Shown here in pieces: positions 11,557 through 22,084 of a stretch of 64,000 nucleotides of DNA; the stretch's first letter is position 1, and each line of letters opens with the position of its first letter. Position numbers and translations under genes: made by a program. Source of the stretch: Phylloscopus collybita (lineage: Eukaryota; Chordata; Aves; Passeriformes; Phylloscopidae); contig JAJNNQ010000137.1 of assembly GCA_027886175.1 (NCBI GenBank), positions 3,104,001 through 3,168,000 on the forward strand, in the 5' to 3' direction. The notes under the pieces are model-generated. The model searched no databases, was not told where the DNA came from, and saw only the letters and a program-made list of their open reading frames with translations.

Positions 11557-12150
11557 CCTAGCTGACACAGAACTTCCACTGAAACACACAACTGCTGTGC
11601 ATTGTTACTGTCATTTAATTTAACTTGTACAACTAATTAGGCGTAGCCTTTGACAAGACAAGGCCACTCCTGTGGGTGGAGGTATCTGGAAACCAAAAGC
11701 CCTTAAAGCTGCATCTTTCTGGTGGAAAATGTCACCACAAGCCATCGTGTTTTCTTTCCTGTATTTGAAAACCACCCACATTTTCTGTAAGAAAAAAAAA
11801 TAATAATCCAAAACTGATTGAGCGTTTCTCCTGGGCAGTGGGCCTTTCTGAAGAGTTTCATTCTTAAAATATTTGGTCTCTGTTGTTTGTTTTTTTAAGG
11901 GTAGTTGTTTGTAATTTATTGTTAATAAAGAGGAGGAGGTGGGGGAAATAACAAGGGGACATATTTTTATATCACATATCATTTAATAACTGCTGTGAAA
12001 GCAGGTATAATATCTCTCTTGGTCTGTGCTTTGAATTCATTGAAATGAATGAATTAACGTGTTTGAAAAATAAAGAATAAAATATAGCAGGTCAAGTTAT
12101 TTTCAGAGGTTTTTTTGTATTTTCGTTTTTTATCTTTTCACCCTCAAAGG

Positions 12151-12232
12151 TTTCTATTTCTTCCACAAGTGTGGAAGAAATATATTTCTTTTCTATTATA
12201 GGAAAATAATTTCTATTTCTTCCACAAGTGTG
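12151..12232. repeat. 28-bp palindrome with a repeated left arm
   Basis: Positions 12155-12182 form a perfect inverted repeat: 13-base arms (TATTTCTTCCACA and its complement) around a 2-base centre, AG. The left arm and centre recur at 12210-12232 as a 23-base direct repeat of 12151-12173, without the second arm. The first copy could extrude a cruciform. Confidence 0.88.
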
Positions 12233-12287
12233 CACTGCATGTTATCATGAGGTTTATTTTACATTTCAGCCTCTTCTAGCAGGGATT

Positions 12288-12303
12288 AAAAAAAAAAAAA
12301 AAA
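12288..12303. repeat. A16 homopolymer
   Basis: Simple A run; no associated element recognised. Confidence 0.8.
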
Positions 12304-13069
12304 GGCTTAGAAAGGAGCAAAGAGGTCACTTCATCCCTTTTACCATAGAGTGAGTCCAGCACTTCCCAAACTCCCTGTTCCCCTGAGATGTCTGTCCAGC
12401 TGGAGGTTACACAATTCCACCTCGGGAGTTCCCTGGCCTGCCCAGAAGAGGACAGGAAATGCAGTGAGCAAATAAAACCACTTGCAAAATGCTGTGTGAC
12501 CATGCCCATCTCCCAGGCTTCACCAGAAAACGTTGAGGAAGTATTTCTACAGGGTCCAGCGTGATTTTACTTCCTTGGAACTCCTTGACTGGAGAAATGT
12601 AGTGTCCCTTTCAAGCTATAAAGAGAAATAAATTAACTGTGGCGCTGGTCCTATCACTGGCAATGTTAAAAAATCCTTCAGGTTTTTACTCTCATGCCAA
12701 GGATGAACTGAGCATATGGTGCTAAATGTGTTCCCAGCCCATGAAGTTTGCTCATCTGTGATTTTATAAAGTTTCAAAGCTTTTTATCTGTCATTTTGGG
12801 CTCAAATACTCTGGTTTGTCAGCAGCACTCAAAATAATCAATGTAAGCAGGCGTATAAAATGCATTTTAGGGCACAGGTTGAGGGAGGCCAAGCCTCTGC
12901 CTGCCTTCACCTGCTGGTTTCCACACTCTGCCTCGCTCCTGCCTGTCCCCTGCCTCCCCACTCCAGGCTATGCCTTCCTCACTTTGCTGACTCAACCCAT
13001 CACCTCACCGTGCTCTCAGCCAGAGCAGCACAACAGCCTGGGGGTAAGAAACACCAGCAAAGCAAAACT

Positions 13070-13137
13070 GAAAAAGGAAAAATAAAACAAACCTCAAAAC
13101 AAAAGAAAACAAAAAAAAAAGGTGGGGGGGGGGTGGT
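13070..13137. repeat. A-rich tract switching to a G run
   Basis: About 50 bases of A-rich sequence (AAACAAAAC-type) pass abruptly into GGTGGGGGGGGGGTGG. Low complexity. Confidence 0.75.
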
Positions 13138-13611
13138 GTTTGCCCTTTGCCTGTGAGAGGAAATGGCCACGTGAAGGGCTGGGTGATCAGAGTGATGGGG
13201 GAAAGAGGTGGAGGGGTGGGAGTGGGTGAAAACCTCCACGTTTCCAAAAGGTTCATGGTGTGTGAGCACACACTCCAGGTGACACTGAAATGAGAGGTGA
13301 GCTGCTTTGAAAGTGCTGGAAAAAGGCAAAGTCACTTGTGATTGAAAGCTCCTCTCCTGTCCTGGAGAACAGTCTCCCATTGCTTGTGTGAAAACAATAT
13401 CCCCCCCTCTGACTTCTGCAGAGACACCACCCCTAATGCTTCTCCCTGAAATGGGGATCATGGAAAGCCACGCCAAGCTTGGACCAGACATTACTCTTGG
13501 CTGTGCTTTGAGACAAAGTGCCTGATCTGAGGGCTGCAGGAACATTTCTCTCTCTTTTGGTGATATTAACTAATAACACAGGGAAATCTGAAGACAAAAA
13601 TCAGCTTAGAA

Positions 13612-13762
13612 ATCACAGTCACCAAATGGCTGAGCTTGGAAGGGGCCTCTGGAAGTCTCCTTTCCCAACCTCTTTACTCAGGTAGGGCCACAGAGACCTG
13701 ACTGCCCAGGACCATGTCCAGGCAGCTTCTAAATGCCTCCAAGGATGGAGAGTCCATCTGAA
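13612..13762 (-). mobile_element. CR1 LINE fragment, older subfamily
   Basis: Reads 'gagcttggaaggggcctctggaagtctcc', then 'ctgcccaggaccatgtccag' and 'ttctaaatgcctccaaggatgg' on the plus strand. This is the reverse complement of the CR1 3' region of the kind with a 'CAGGACCATGTCCAGGC' core. It is about 150 bp and more diverged than most copies here. Confidence 0.82.
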
Positions 13763-14952
13763 TGACATTGGGTTCTTTTTTGTTGTGTGCTTATATATCC
13801 CCTGTCTTGCCAATTAAAAGACCTTTTAGTTTCATTTGGAGTCAGTAGAAGGCATTGCCCAGGGAGGTCACAGAGGTTAAGAGATCAGCAAGATTTCCAG
13901 TATGCTTACATTTATCTTTGTAATCCTTTTTACCCCTCAAGAGGGTACTCTAAAGGCAAGATGACTTCTGAGGGTGATTCAAGTTACTCACAAAGAGACA
14001 AGTGAGGGTGACTTTTTTGTTTGGTTTTTGTTGGTTTTTTTTTTTTTTTAATTTTTAGCTTTAGATTGGGATGTCTGAATTTTGTTCCGTGGTGTCCTCC
14101 CATGACTGAGGTCTCTGTACCAAGATTGCATCCGCAGCATAACTGAAATTTGAAATTGAATATCATGGCTGGAAGATGCTGCTGATGCATGCAGAGGTGG
14201 GACAGAGGTTCTTGGAGTCACCTCCTTCAAACTGAAAGCTGGTAAGGGCTCTTGCATTTGATGTAGTGAGTGTGCACTCACTACAGGTTTGAAAATCCCT
14301 CCCAGGAATCTAAAATTGGGGGTTTTTTTGTTGTTTAATCTGTACATCAAAATGTACAATTTCCACAGACACACAGTTGAAATAGTGTGCCAGAAAGAGC
14401 AATAAGACACCAAATTTGGATCTTAGATGTCTGGCCATCTGATGTGATGGTGAGGAGGTGGCAGGTTTTACCTGATAACTTTGATTCTGGGCTATACACT
14501 GTAGTAAATCAAAGCAGTTTTTCACTCATTATTGGGAAGTGCTGAGTGTCCAGTACAGCTGAGTCCTAAAAGGGACCAGCTTCCAACAGCAAATAATCTG
14601 GATGGGGAAAGCCAGAGAGGACAAGATGTTTAAGGCAAGACCAAAGGTTTTCAGATCCACCATATAATATCTCCTAGTTTTTAATACATTTATCCTGAAA
14701 AGGATCAGCCTTCTCTCTTTTACAGACAAGGGGTCGAAGCCTCGGGACACAGAAGGGCGATGTCTGGCTCTTGGGTAATCAGGCACACATCTCCACCTTG
14801 TAAGTCCCAGGACATTTTATTTCCAGGTGTCTTTTGCACTTGGACACATCTGTTAGGCATGTGGTGAGAGCTGACAGGTCAGGCCTGACAGGAGAAAGGT
14901 GGAATCTTGTCCCACTGCAGAGCCTTTCCTGAGGTGTGGCCTAAGTTAATGG
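13763..14952. other. Unique non-coding sequence
   Basis: Holds a T run at 14037-14050 and the palindrome at 14262-14285. Nothing else recognised. Confidence 0.5.
14262..14285. repeat. 24-bp near-perfect palindrome
   Basis: Eleven-base arms (TGTAGTGAGTG and CACTCACTACA) flank a 2-base centre, TG. Could form a small cruciform or bind a dimeric protein; no function can be assigned. Confidence 0.85.
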
Positions 14953-15150
14953 CAGAATCCCAGAATGGTTTGGGTTGGAAAGGACCTTAAAGATCTTTCC
15001 AACCCCTCTGCCATGGGCAGGGATACCTTCCACCAGACCAGGTTGCTCCAAGCCCTATCCAACCTGGCCTTGGGCACTTTCAGGGATGGGCCAGCTTCTC
15101 TGGGTAACCTGTGCCAGGGCCTCACTACCCTCTGCTTAAAGAATGAGGGA
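14953..15150 (-). mobile_element. CR1 LINE 3' fragment with ORF2 end
   Basis: Starts CAGAATCCCAGAATGGTTTG and runs through 'ccatgggcagggataccttccaccagacc' and 'aacctggccttgggcac'. Read on the minus strand it still encodes the end of the CR1 reverse-transcriptase ORF (VVRPWHRLPREAG, then KARLDRAW). Truncated and non-functional. Confidence 0.93.
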
Positions 15151-16123
15151 AACCGCTGCAGATGGCAAAGATTTAGGAAAAGGAAGAGCTGATTTATCAA
15201 GGGAAAAGCCTGAGGAGGTGTTGCAGGAGCTGGTAGTTGGTGCACACAGCACTGATGAAGATGTAAGCACCAAACCCTTCACCAGAATGGCATCAGGTGC
15301 TCATTAGAGGCCTTCACGCTCTCTGTAGTGCTTTGTCCAAGAAAGGCTTTGAGACAAGCAGTTTAGGAAATGGGTCTGTGAAACTGAGACAGAGTTTGGA
15401 AGAGTGCTAACCCTGACCCAGCCCATTCTGCCTCTCCCAAGCCAACACAGAGTGCTGAGCAGCCCCTTGCTCCTCTCCCACCCTCTGTGTGCTGGGGCCG
15501 TGCTGGCACCTTCTTGGTGCTGCAGAATGAGCTCTGATCTGCCCCCCTCTGCTTGCATTGCCACTGCCACCCCTCAGCTGGCACCAGCCACCCAAACCCC
15601 AGCCCTTTCTGTGAGTTTTACCTCTCCTCTGGGCACCTGAGAGCCAAAGATGATCTGTTTTATTTCTGTTCTATTTCTCTGAACTCTCCCTGCGTTCCTC
15701 ACCTGCGCTCACTTATTAATTCCTGTGAAGTGCCCAGTTCACCAGAAAGAAAGGTGCTGGCAGACTGTGTTGTTTCCCAGTGAAATTTTGCTAATAATGA
15801 GTTGTTCAGCTGGGTGCTGTGGTCTGCAGGCTCCCTCTGAGTTTCCCAGAAATGGTCCCTCTCTGCTGCAGGGTTAACGTAAGCCAGGGTGAGCAGAGGC
15901 TGCTGACAGAGTTTCAGCCCTGATCTCTGTGTGGTGAATGTTTTGGGTGAGGAGTGGGTTTGCTGGCTTGCTTTCTCTTCGTGGTTAAGGTGAAAGGTCA
16001 AGAGGTTTTCTCGGTGCTCTGAAAATGTCTGACGTGGTGCATTTACCATCAGGGCTGGCTGCTGGAAACATATCAGGGTCTGGTTGAGGGAACTGCTGTC
16101 ACATTATTGCCACACACTTCAAC
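15151..16123. other. Unique non-coding sequence
   Basis: No repeat recognised. Overlapping short open frames on both strands around 15363-15640 have no known domain. Confidence 0.5.
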
Positions 16124-16152
16124 ATTAATTACCCAGACTCAGGGTAATTAAT
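16124..16152. repeat. Perfect 11-bp inverted repeat, dispersed
   Basis: ATTAATTACCC, a 7-base loop AGACTCA, then GGGTAATTAAT form a perfect stem. A 27-base version with one mismatch lies 4.6 kb upstream at 11530. Possibly part of an old, unnamed repeat. Confidence 0.85.
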
Positions 16153-16161
16153 ATTTAAAAT

Positions 16162-16186
16162 AAAAGCTCAAACATGCCCTGAAATT
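16162..16186. repeat. 25-bp dispersed repeat, copy 1
   Basis: Identical over all 25 bases to 17990-18014 in direct orientation, with no similarity just outside. Core: AGCTCAAACATGCCCTGAAA. It lies 10 bases right of the hairpin at 16124. Confidence 0.85.
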
Positions 16187-16313
16187 TTAATAGGTTCTGT
16201 GACTCTGCATTAATTGATTCTGTGATTCTGTGTAGACAGGGTGGAGATTGGTCATAGGTTGGACTTGATCTCAGAGGTCTTTTACAGCCTAATTGGTTCT
16301 GTGATTCTGTGAT
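16187..16313 (+). mobile_element. CR1 LINE tail(s), second tail type
   Basis: A first tail-like run (TAATAGGTTCTGTGACTCTG, then 'attgattctgtgattctgtg') is followed by 'ggtcataggttggacttgatctcagaggtcttttacagcctaattggttctgtgattctgtgat'. The second part is the 3' end of CR1 copies with the 'TTGGACTTGAT' motif. Either two nested copies or one copy with a duplicated tail. Confidence 0.85.
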
Positions 16314-17452
16314 CCTTTATATTATGGCCACAAAATTCTCCAAATGATGGCTTGCCACAGTAACCTCAGCTCCCTGGAAGACACTGGGTGTCCAGGACAC
16401 TTTTTTCCATTGATGATCTCAGCTTTGGGACACAGAAAGAGACAAAATGGACTCAATTTTCAGCAGCATGGAAAAGAACATAATAGGCTTCAAATGTGTC
16501 ATCTTCCCTCTGAAAACCAAGAGCCCTGAGACCAGCTCTGGCTGCCAGGAGACCTGGCCCTCAGAGGTAGATGCTCCAGAGTTCTCAGCTAGGCTCAGGA
16601 GGAGACACTTGGCGCAATGTCCTGAGCAATTCCAGCCTTAGGAAGGTACCTGAAGTTAAAGTAAGCAATGATCCTCTCTGTCAGAGTCCACAGTCAATTG
16701 ATTATAACCCACCTAGGTGCCCAAGTGTCTGCAGCATTGCTGGCTGGAGTAGAAATGGGATTTCAGCAAAGGTAAAAATAAATGGGAAATCTCCAGGTAT
16801 TTCATGGCTGTGGTGCTCACTGTTCACTACTATTTACCTACAAATGGCTGAAGGCCACTCCATCAACCCCTTTGAAACCCAGCTTGGTGTGACACTCATG
16901 TCCACTGTGGCCAAGGGTTATTGGACAGAAGCACTGAAACCTTCACACTCCTGTTAGAGGCCAGGGGGAGGAAAAAAGGGAAAGAGATTAAGGACAGATT
17001 ATTGCAGTAGGTGATGTTCCCTGTCTAAGCCATGGGAAGAGCAGAGGGCTGTGAGGGAGGCACAGGAAGAGCTCCTGTGCAGGAGGTGAGGATTTGGGGC
17101 AGCACACAGAGAGGACACTGCCGTGGGCAGGTGTGAGCACAGAGGATGTGTTCACCACCTCACCTGGGGTGGTTTTGGGGATGCCGGTGCTGCTGCCCTC
17201 AGTACAGTGCAGAAATACCTGAGCTCAGCTGAAACAGCTCTTGTGGCTGCTCAGGGAGCTGCTCTGTGGCAGTGCAGATGTGGAGGAAGGTCTGGTTGAT
17301 TATTGGTATCTGTCTGTGCATTGCATCACAATCTGTGTGTATTGTCCTTGTCACTTCAGCAATGAAAATGCAAATTCGGGATAACCTAACAATTGGCTGC
17401 AAGAACTCTGAACTCCTGGCATGAAAAAAAAATAATCCTGGACTGCTTCACT
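16314..17452. other. Unique non-coding sequence
   Basis: No repeat, RNA or domain recognised; the longest frame is about 128 codons (16571-16957) and unremarkable. Confidence 0.5.
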
Positions 17453-17510
17453 GAAAGTTGGACTTGGTGGTCTTGGAGGTATTTTCCAACCTTAATGATT
17501 GTCTGTATCG
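17453..17510 (+). mobile_element. CR1 LINE tail remnant
   Basis: Reads GTTGGACTTGGTGGTCTTGG, then 'aggtattttccaaccttaatgatt', matching the terminal 50-60 bases of the second CR1 tail type. The final ATTCTGTG repeat is mutated. Confidence 0.8.
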
Positions 17511-17989
17511 CAGTGCTCTTGTTGTGTATTGGTAATGAATGAAAGCCATGGTACTGCTGCATTATCTTCTCTTTCTGGAGAAGGTCAGGACCTGAAGGGT
17601 GAAAATATCCCAGAGCATCCTTCCTGTGAGATATCTCCTAGCTGTGCTCTAGGAGATTTACCCCAAACACACAGTCCTGAAGCTTTCATTTATTATTAAA
17701 AGTAGATCATCACGGTGTCAGCCCAGGCTGTCTTGTTTCTGGTGGATTTGGACATTTTGCTTTCCAGACAATGACAAATACATCTGTGTATGAATCCTTT
17801 TCTACCTCCAGCTTTGTCAGATTCTTAGAGAGAGGTCTCAGAGAAGATGAGGTGGCTGGAAGGCTGCTTGGCACTGCCTGCTAATGAGAGGAGAAACAAA
17901 AGATGGAGAGGAAAAACAAAACTACAGTCTCTTTCTTGTTTTCTGATCCCAAGTGGTTGATCCTATGATTTCCTTCAGGACACATAAGA

Positions 17990-18014
17990 AAAAGCTCAAA
18001 CATGCCCTGAAATT
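17990..18014. repeat. 25-bp dispersed repeat, copy 2
   Basis: Exact match to 16162-16186, 1.83 kb away. Here there is no adjacent hairpin or CR1 tail, so the 25-mer itself is the shared unit. Confidence 0.85.
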
Positions 18015-19247
18015 AAATGACTGTTTTATAGAGGGTCCCCTACACAGGAGTAGAGTGCAGCACTCCAGTTCTACCCGAAATCTATTTTGAAGGCTCAAGT
18101 GGGACTTTGGTGATAAGAAGGCTTTGTGTTTTATCTTCCAGTACAGCCTTGCAGGTTTGGACTTAATCTGGGTGTTGTGTAAGGCATCAAGGTGCTGCAG
18201 CACCAAATGTAACAATTGAAACCAGCTGTTCTTTACGCTGGTGCCTCTGCTTTGCACTCAAACGCTCTTATAATTTGTGAGCGCTCTTCTGTGCACAGGA
18301 GCATTTGTCAAAAGCCCTTTTCCAGGTGAGGGAATGCAGGGCTCCATTTATTAACAACGTAAGGGGACTTAATTCTCTTGAAGTCCCGGAGTGTGTAAGG
18401 CTGCAGAACCAGGGGAACAGGGCAATAGTGCAGCGACAAAAACGATTTTGAAAGGTCACCGCACATAACTGAGAAAGTCAGGTCTTACCCACCAACCCTA
18501 GGAAAGGCAGGGGCTTGTTTATTATTCATTGTGGGCTTTCCCTAAAAGTCAGTGAATGTTTAAAAATGTCACTGCACAAACTCCTAATTCCTGCTACTTT
18601 CTTATGCCCTTGCAGGTTCGGTAATGGGGAATCAGCTCTGCATTGCAATTGGAAGGTCATGAGGAGCACGGGGCCTTGACTTTCTGTAATGTCACTACAC
18701 TTAGCACTGGGTGTGAAGACTATGCATCTCTTTTTGTAATTTCATCCCAGTGGTGTGCCTTCCTTCCCCCAGTCCTTTTGATTTGGATCTTTGAGCTCTT
18801 TGGGGCAGCAATTTTCACTTCTACAGGTCTGGACACATCCTAGCGTGAGGTGCTGGTGAAATATGAATGCTAAATAGTAACTGTGGTGCTGAGGCAATAT
18901 GTATTCCCTTTAGGAATTATGTCTTTTCCTTCTGAAATTTATACAGAATTTCACTTCCATGAAGAACTGCCAGTCAGATTCAGATCTATCTTGTCAAGAA
19001 GGTGAAGTCAAATAGGCAGCTCCTTGTAAATCAGAGAAAGTTCATTGACTTGAGGAGGTTTGTGCTCATTTAAACCACAGCAGGAACATCTCCAATCATT
19101 TTAGAAGTCTGGATGAAGAGGAATACTTGTATGAGTTTAGTTCAGTGTCAGTGGAAGGGTTTGTTTTGAGTCTGGGGATGGAAGGAATGTGCTGGAACAA
19201 AAGGTTACATGGACTAGTTTGTATTTGAGGTTTGCTGGGAGAGTAAG

Positions 19248-19319
19248 TTATGAGCTTAATTTAAGAGTAAGATCTTAATTTAGGAGTTAAAGCCAAGAGC
19301 TGAATTTAGGAGTAAAAAA
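19248..19319. repeat. Degenerate tandem repeat, about 24-bp unit
   Basis: Three imperfect units share the core GAGCTTAATTTAAGAGTA or variants (ATCTTAATTTAGGAGTTA, GAGCTGAATTTAGGAGTA). Local tandem duplication followed by drift. Confidence 0.6.
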
Positions 19320-19435
19320 CATGCTTTTTAAGAGCCAGAAAACTGAATGTTGAAATCACTGTGCATTAATCTAGAGGCAGACAAGTAACAAACCCCAAGG
19401 TATTTATGCATGCAAATCCATATTCATGCATGGAG

Positions 19436-19505
19436 CCACTGAGGTTGGAGAAACACTTTTGAGATCATCGAGTCCAACTGTGAATCTAACACTGCCAAGG
19501 CATAT
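19436..19505 (-). mobile_element. CR1 LINE 3' fragment
   Basis: Reads 'actgaggttggagaaacacttttgagatcatcgagtccaactgtgaatctaacactgcca', the reverse complement of the 3' end of the second CR1 tail type. Tail repeats are lost and the right boundary is uncertain. Confidence 0.8.
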
Positions 19506-20364
19506 CCATATGCACTCTGCAGAAATGTTTAGATGCAGGGGTGTAGCAGGGGCATAATCTACATAGGGTATCAGAAGATCCTGCAAATAGACACCCCCAG
19601 ACACCCCAGGGTGTCACCATGGCTGTCTACATCTCAAACCAAGGAGAGGCCCTGGTCACCTGCAGCAGTAGGTGACAAGAAGTTAGAGATACAAAGAGAT
19701 GCCCAGATGATAGAAGAGAATTGCAGGAACAGAACAGTCTTGTCTGCCATCTGCCCATGTCAGTATTTATGCATGTGTTTGTTTGTGTTCCCCACCACTC
19801 TCACTGTTAATTTTGCAAATGTTCTCCATGCATTTGCCCAGATATTGGAAGCCAGGGGGGACATGCTGTGCCATGCCAGTGACACAGAGCCAGGGAAGCT
19901 GTTCCAGGCTGTTACTCCTGTGCAGACATTTCCCCCTCTGTGATGTGAAAGAATTGTGGAAGTGGATGGGCTGCCTCTTCCACGCTTGAACCTTTAGTCC
20001 TTGCTCTACTGCCTCAGCACACTGTCTGAGCCAGCTCCAGTCCCCCAGCTGATGACACTGATGGACACAAGGGAAAATGAGAAAAAAATGCAGAGATGGG
20101 CACAGCCATGTGCTGCTAGAGATGATGTAGGAGACATTTCAGAAGGTGAGAGTCTGCTTTTGAGGAGATAATAAATATAGAAGATGTGGAGCAGGAGGTG
20201 GAAAGGACCAACAACTATAGCTCTGTTCCAGATTGGAGTTGCACAGCTGTTTTCTTCCCACTTGAACAGAGTTGATGTAATTATGCTTTTGTTGTTCTTG
20301 CTGAGGTCTGTGGGGCTGTGGAGGAGGTGGCTGCTCCTGTCTAACCAGCCCAAGTGTCCCCAAA
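19506..20364. other. Unique non-coding sequence
   Basis: Nothing recognised. A 136-codon plus frame (19533-19943) starts near the CR1 fragment and has no known domain. Confidence 0.5.
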
Positions 20365-20690
20365 CATAGAATGGTTTGGGTTGGAAGGGGCCTTAAAGAC
20401 CATTCTGTTCCAACCCTCTGATGTGGGCAGGGACACCTTCCATTATCCCAGGTTCCTCCAAGCCCCATCCAACCTGGCCTTGGACACTTCCAGGGATCCA
20501 GGGGCAACCACAGCTTCTCTGGGCACCCTGTGCCAGGGCCTCCCCACCCTGACAGGGAATAGTTTCTTCCTAATATCTGATCTAAATCTCTCCTTTTTCA
20601 GTTTGAAGCCATTGTCCCATGTCCTATCACTACCAGCCCTGTAAAAAGTCCCTCTCAGTTCTCTTTCACACTCTGTTCTCCAGGTTCCTT
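20365..20690 (-). mobile_element. CR1 LINE 3' fragment with ORF2 end
   Basis: From 'atagaatggtttgggttggaaggggcc' on, the full order of CR1 3' landmarks is present as the reverse complement, through 'cttcctaatatctgatctaaatctctcc' and 'gtaaaaagtccctctcag'. On the minus strand the end of the reverse-transcriptase ORF is still readable (SDIRKKLFP, then GRPWHRVPREA, then SKARLDGAW). At about 325 bp it is one of the longer copies here. Confidence 0.95.
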
Positions 20691-21319
20691 GCAGCAGAGG
20701 TGGCACCATCTCTCCAGCTGAATAAAGAGAGGGCTGTCACCTACACCTTGGAGGAGTTGTGCCACTGGCTTACACATTGCCACAGCCTGGATGTGACCTT
20801 CCTCTTCCAGCCTAAACCCTGAGGTCTGATGAATGCCCAGGTTTGTTTGCCAGCTTCTCACCAGCCTGCTGTACTAAGCCCACTAGCAAGAGCTTTTACC
20901 CCTTGCCCAAACAAAATGCAACCTCCCTGTGACCTGTTTGTCCCCCCTGGGCAGGGCCTGCTCTTCCCTTTGTGTGGTGTCTGCAGGGCAAGGGGAGAAA
21001 GGGGAACTGATCACTTGTGATGGGGCACTGGGCACTATAATAAGCAGAAGATGACGACACATGTGAGGCTGAAGGGAGGGCAGGAAGTGCTTGTTTGGAG
21101 ATGAGTAGGTTTGATGCTAACTCATGTGACCTATGACCACATTGGCCTGAGGGCAGGCAGTGGCATCCTAAGGCAGTGAGCACACTAAAAACCACAGCAG
21201 AACAGCAGGAGATAACCAGGGTGTCTCCATCCAATCTGCCAGAGGTGCTCTCGTGTGCCAATCCATCTTCCAAACCAGTTCAGGGATCAGACCACAGGCA
21301 AGCCAAAGGGATCATTTTC

Positions 21320-21350
<31 letters not shown>

Positions 21351-21548
21351 ACTTTCACTTTGAATCCTTCTGCTCTCAATTTGGCAGAAAGAGAAGAACA
21401 GAGGAGCCTCTGCTCAACCCACTGGAGCAGATTTAAGTGAAAATTCAAGGTCATCAACAGCAAAATAAAGGGATTTAATGTCTGACTCCTGGTGAAAAGT
21501 GTGCAAGCCATTACATCAGTACTTTTGGAGTGCCAGCAACAACATAAT
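20691..21548. other. Unique non-coding sequence with a TG microsatellite
   Basis: Apart from the (TG)14 run, no repeat or gene is recognised. Confidence 0.5.
21323..21350. repeat. (TG)14 microsatellite
   Basis: Fourteen perfect TG dinucleotides; may be length-polymorphic. Confidence 0.97.
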
Positions 21549-21695
21549 GACAGAATCACAGAATGCTTTGGGTTTGAAGGGACCTTAAAGATCATCTGGT
21601 TCCAACTTTCTGCTTTGGGCATGGACACCTTCCACTCGAGCAGGTGGCTCAGGACCCCATCCAGCCAACCAGCATCTGGGACACCCTTGCTTCTG
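21549..21695 (-). mobile_element. CR1 LINE 3' fragment
   Basis: Begins GACAGAATCACAGAATGC, then 'tttgggtttgaagggaccttaaagatcatctggttccaac' and 'ggcatggacaccttccactcg'. Reverse complement of the majority CR1 3' end, fading near 21690. Confidence 0.9.
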
Positions 21696-22079
21696 GTAGG
21701 TGTCTCAAAGTCTATAATAATTCAGGCAACATCCTTGACATTAGTCAGAAGTAGTTACCATGCAGGGAGTTTCAGTTTCACTGTGATCACGTTATCTGAA
21801 TACAAATCTGAACCCTTTGTACGTCCTCAGGACACGAAAATGTCTTACCACCTAATCATGTTTTTCTCAGATTTTTTTTTTTTTTTTTTTCACTGAAAAG
21901 CTGTTGGTTTATTGCTTCCTAGGGTAGAGGAAGAGTGACTTGGGTTTGCCCTTTGCTGTCACGGATTTGAGAGTCAACACTGTCATCAGGGTCACTGCAG
22001 CGTGTGAATAGCCCCCAGCTCCAAAGGGGAATCTCATCCTAAAAGAGCTTTTTCATGGTCTGCATCACTAACTGGAAAG
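21696..22079. other. Unique sequence with a T19 run
   Basis: A T homopolymer lies at 21872-21890. The rest is unrecognised. Confidence 0.5.
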
Positions 22080-22084
22080 CTGGC
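22080..22084. repeat. Target-site duplication, left copy
   Basis: CTGGC immediately precedes the LTR and is repeated exactly at 22849-22853. Confidence 0.85.

Larger units (their letters stand above)
11478..13611. other. Unique A+T-rich sequence with palindromes and simple repeats
   Basis: Contains the imperfect hairpin at 11530-11556, a palindrome and direct repeat at 12151-12232, an A16 run at 12288-12303 and an A-rich to G-run switch at 13070-13134. The block 12600-12860 is unique and could be a conserved non-coding element. A 181-codon minus frame (13000-13545) has no recognisable domain. Confidence 0.5.
17511..19435. other. Unique non-coding sequence
   Basis: Contains the second 25-mer copy (17990-18014) and a degenerate short repeat at 19248-19319. 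The block 18270-18470 is unique, keeps several CpGs and may be a conserved element. Confidence 0.5.

Noticed and set aside
13000..13545. 181-codon minus frame
   Set aside because: Crosses an A-rich to G-run simple repeat and has no recognisable domain.
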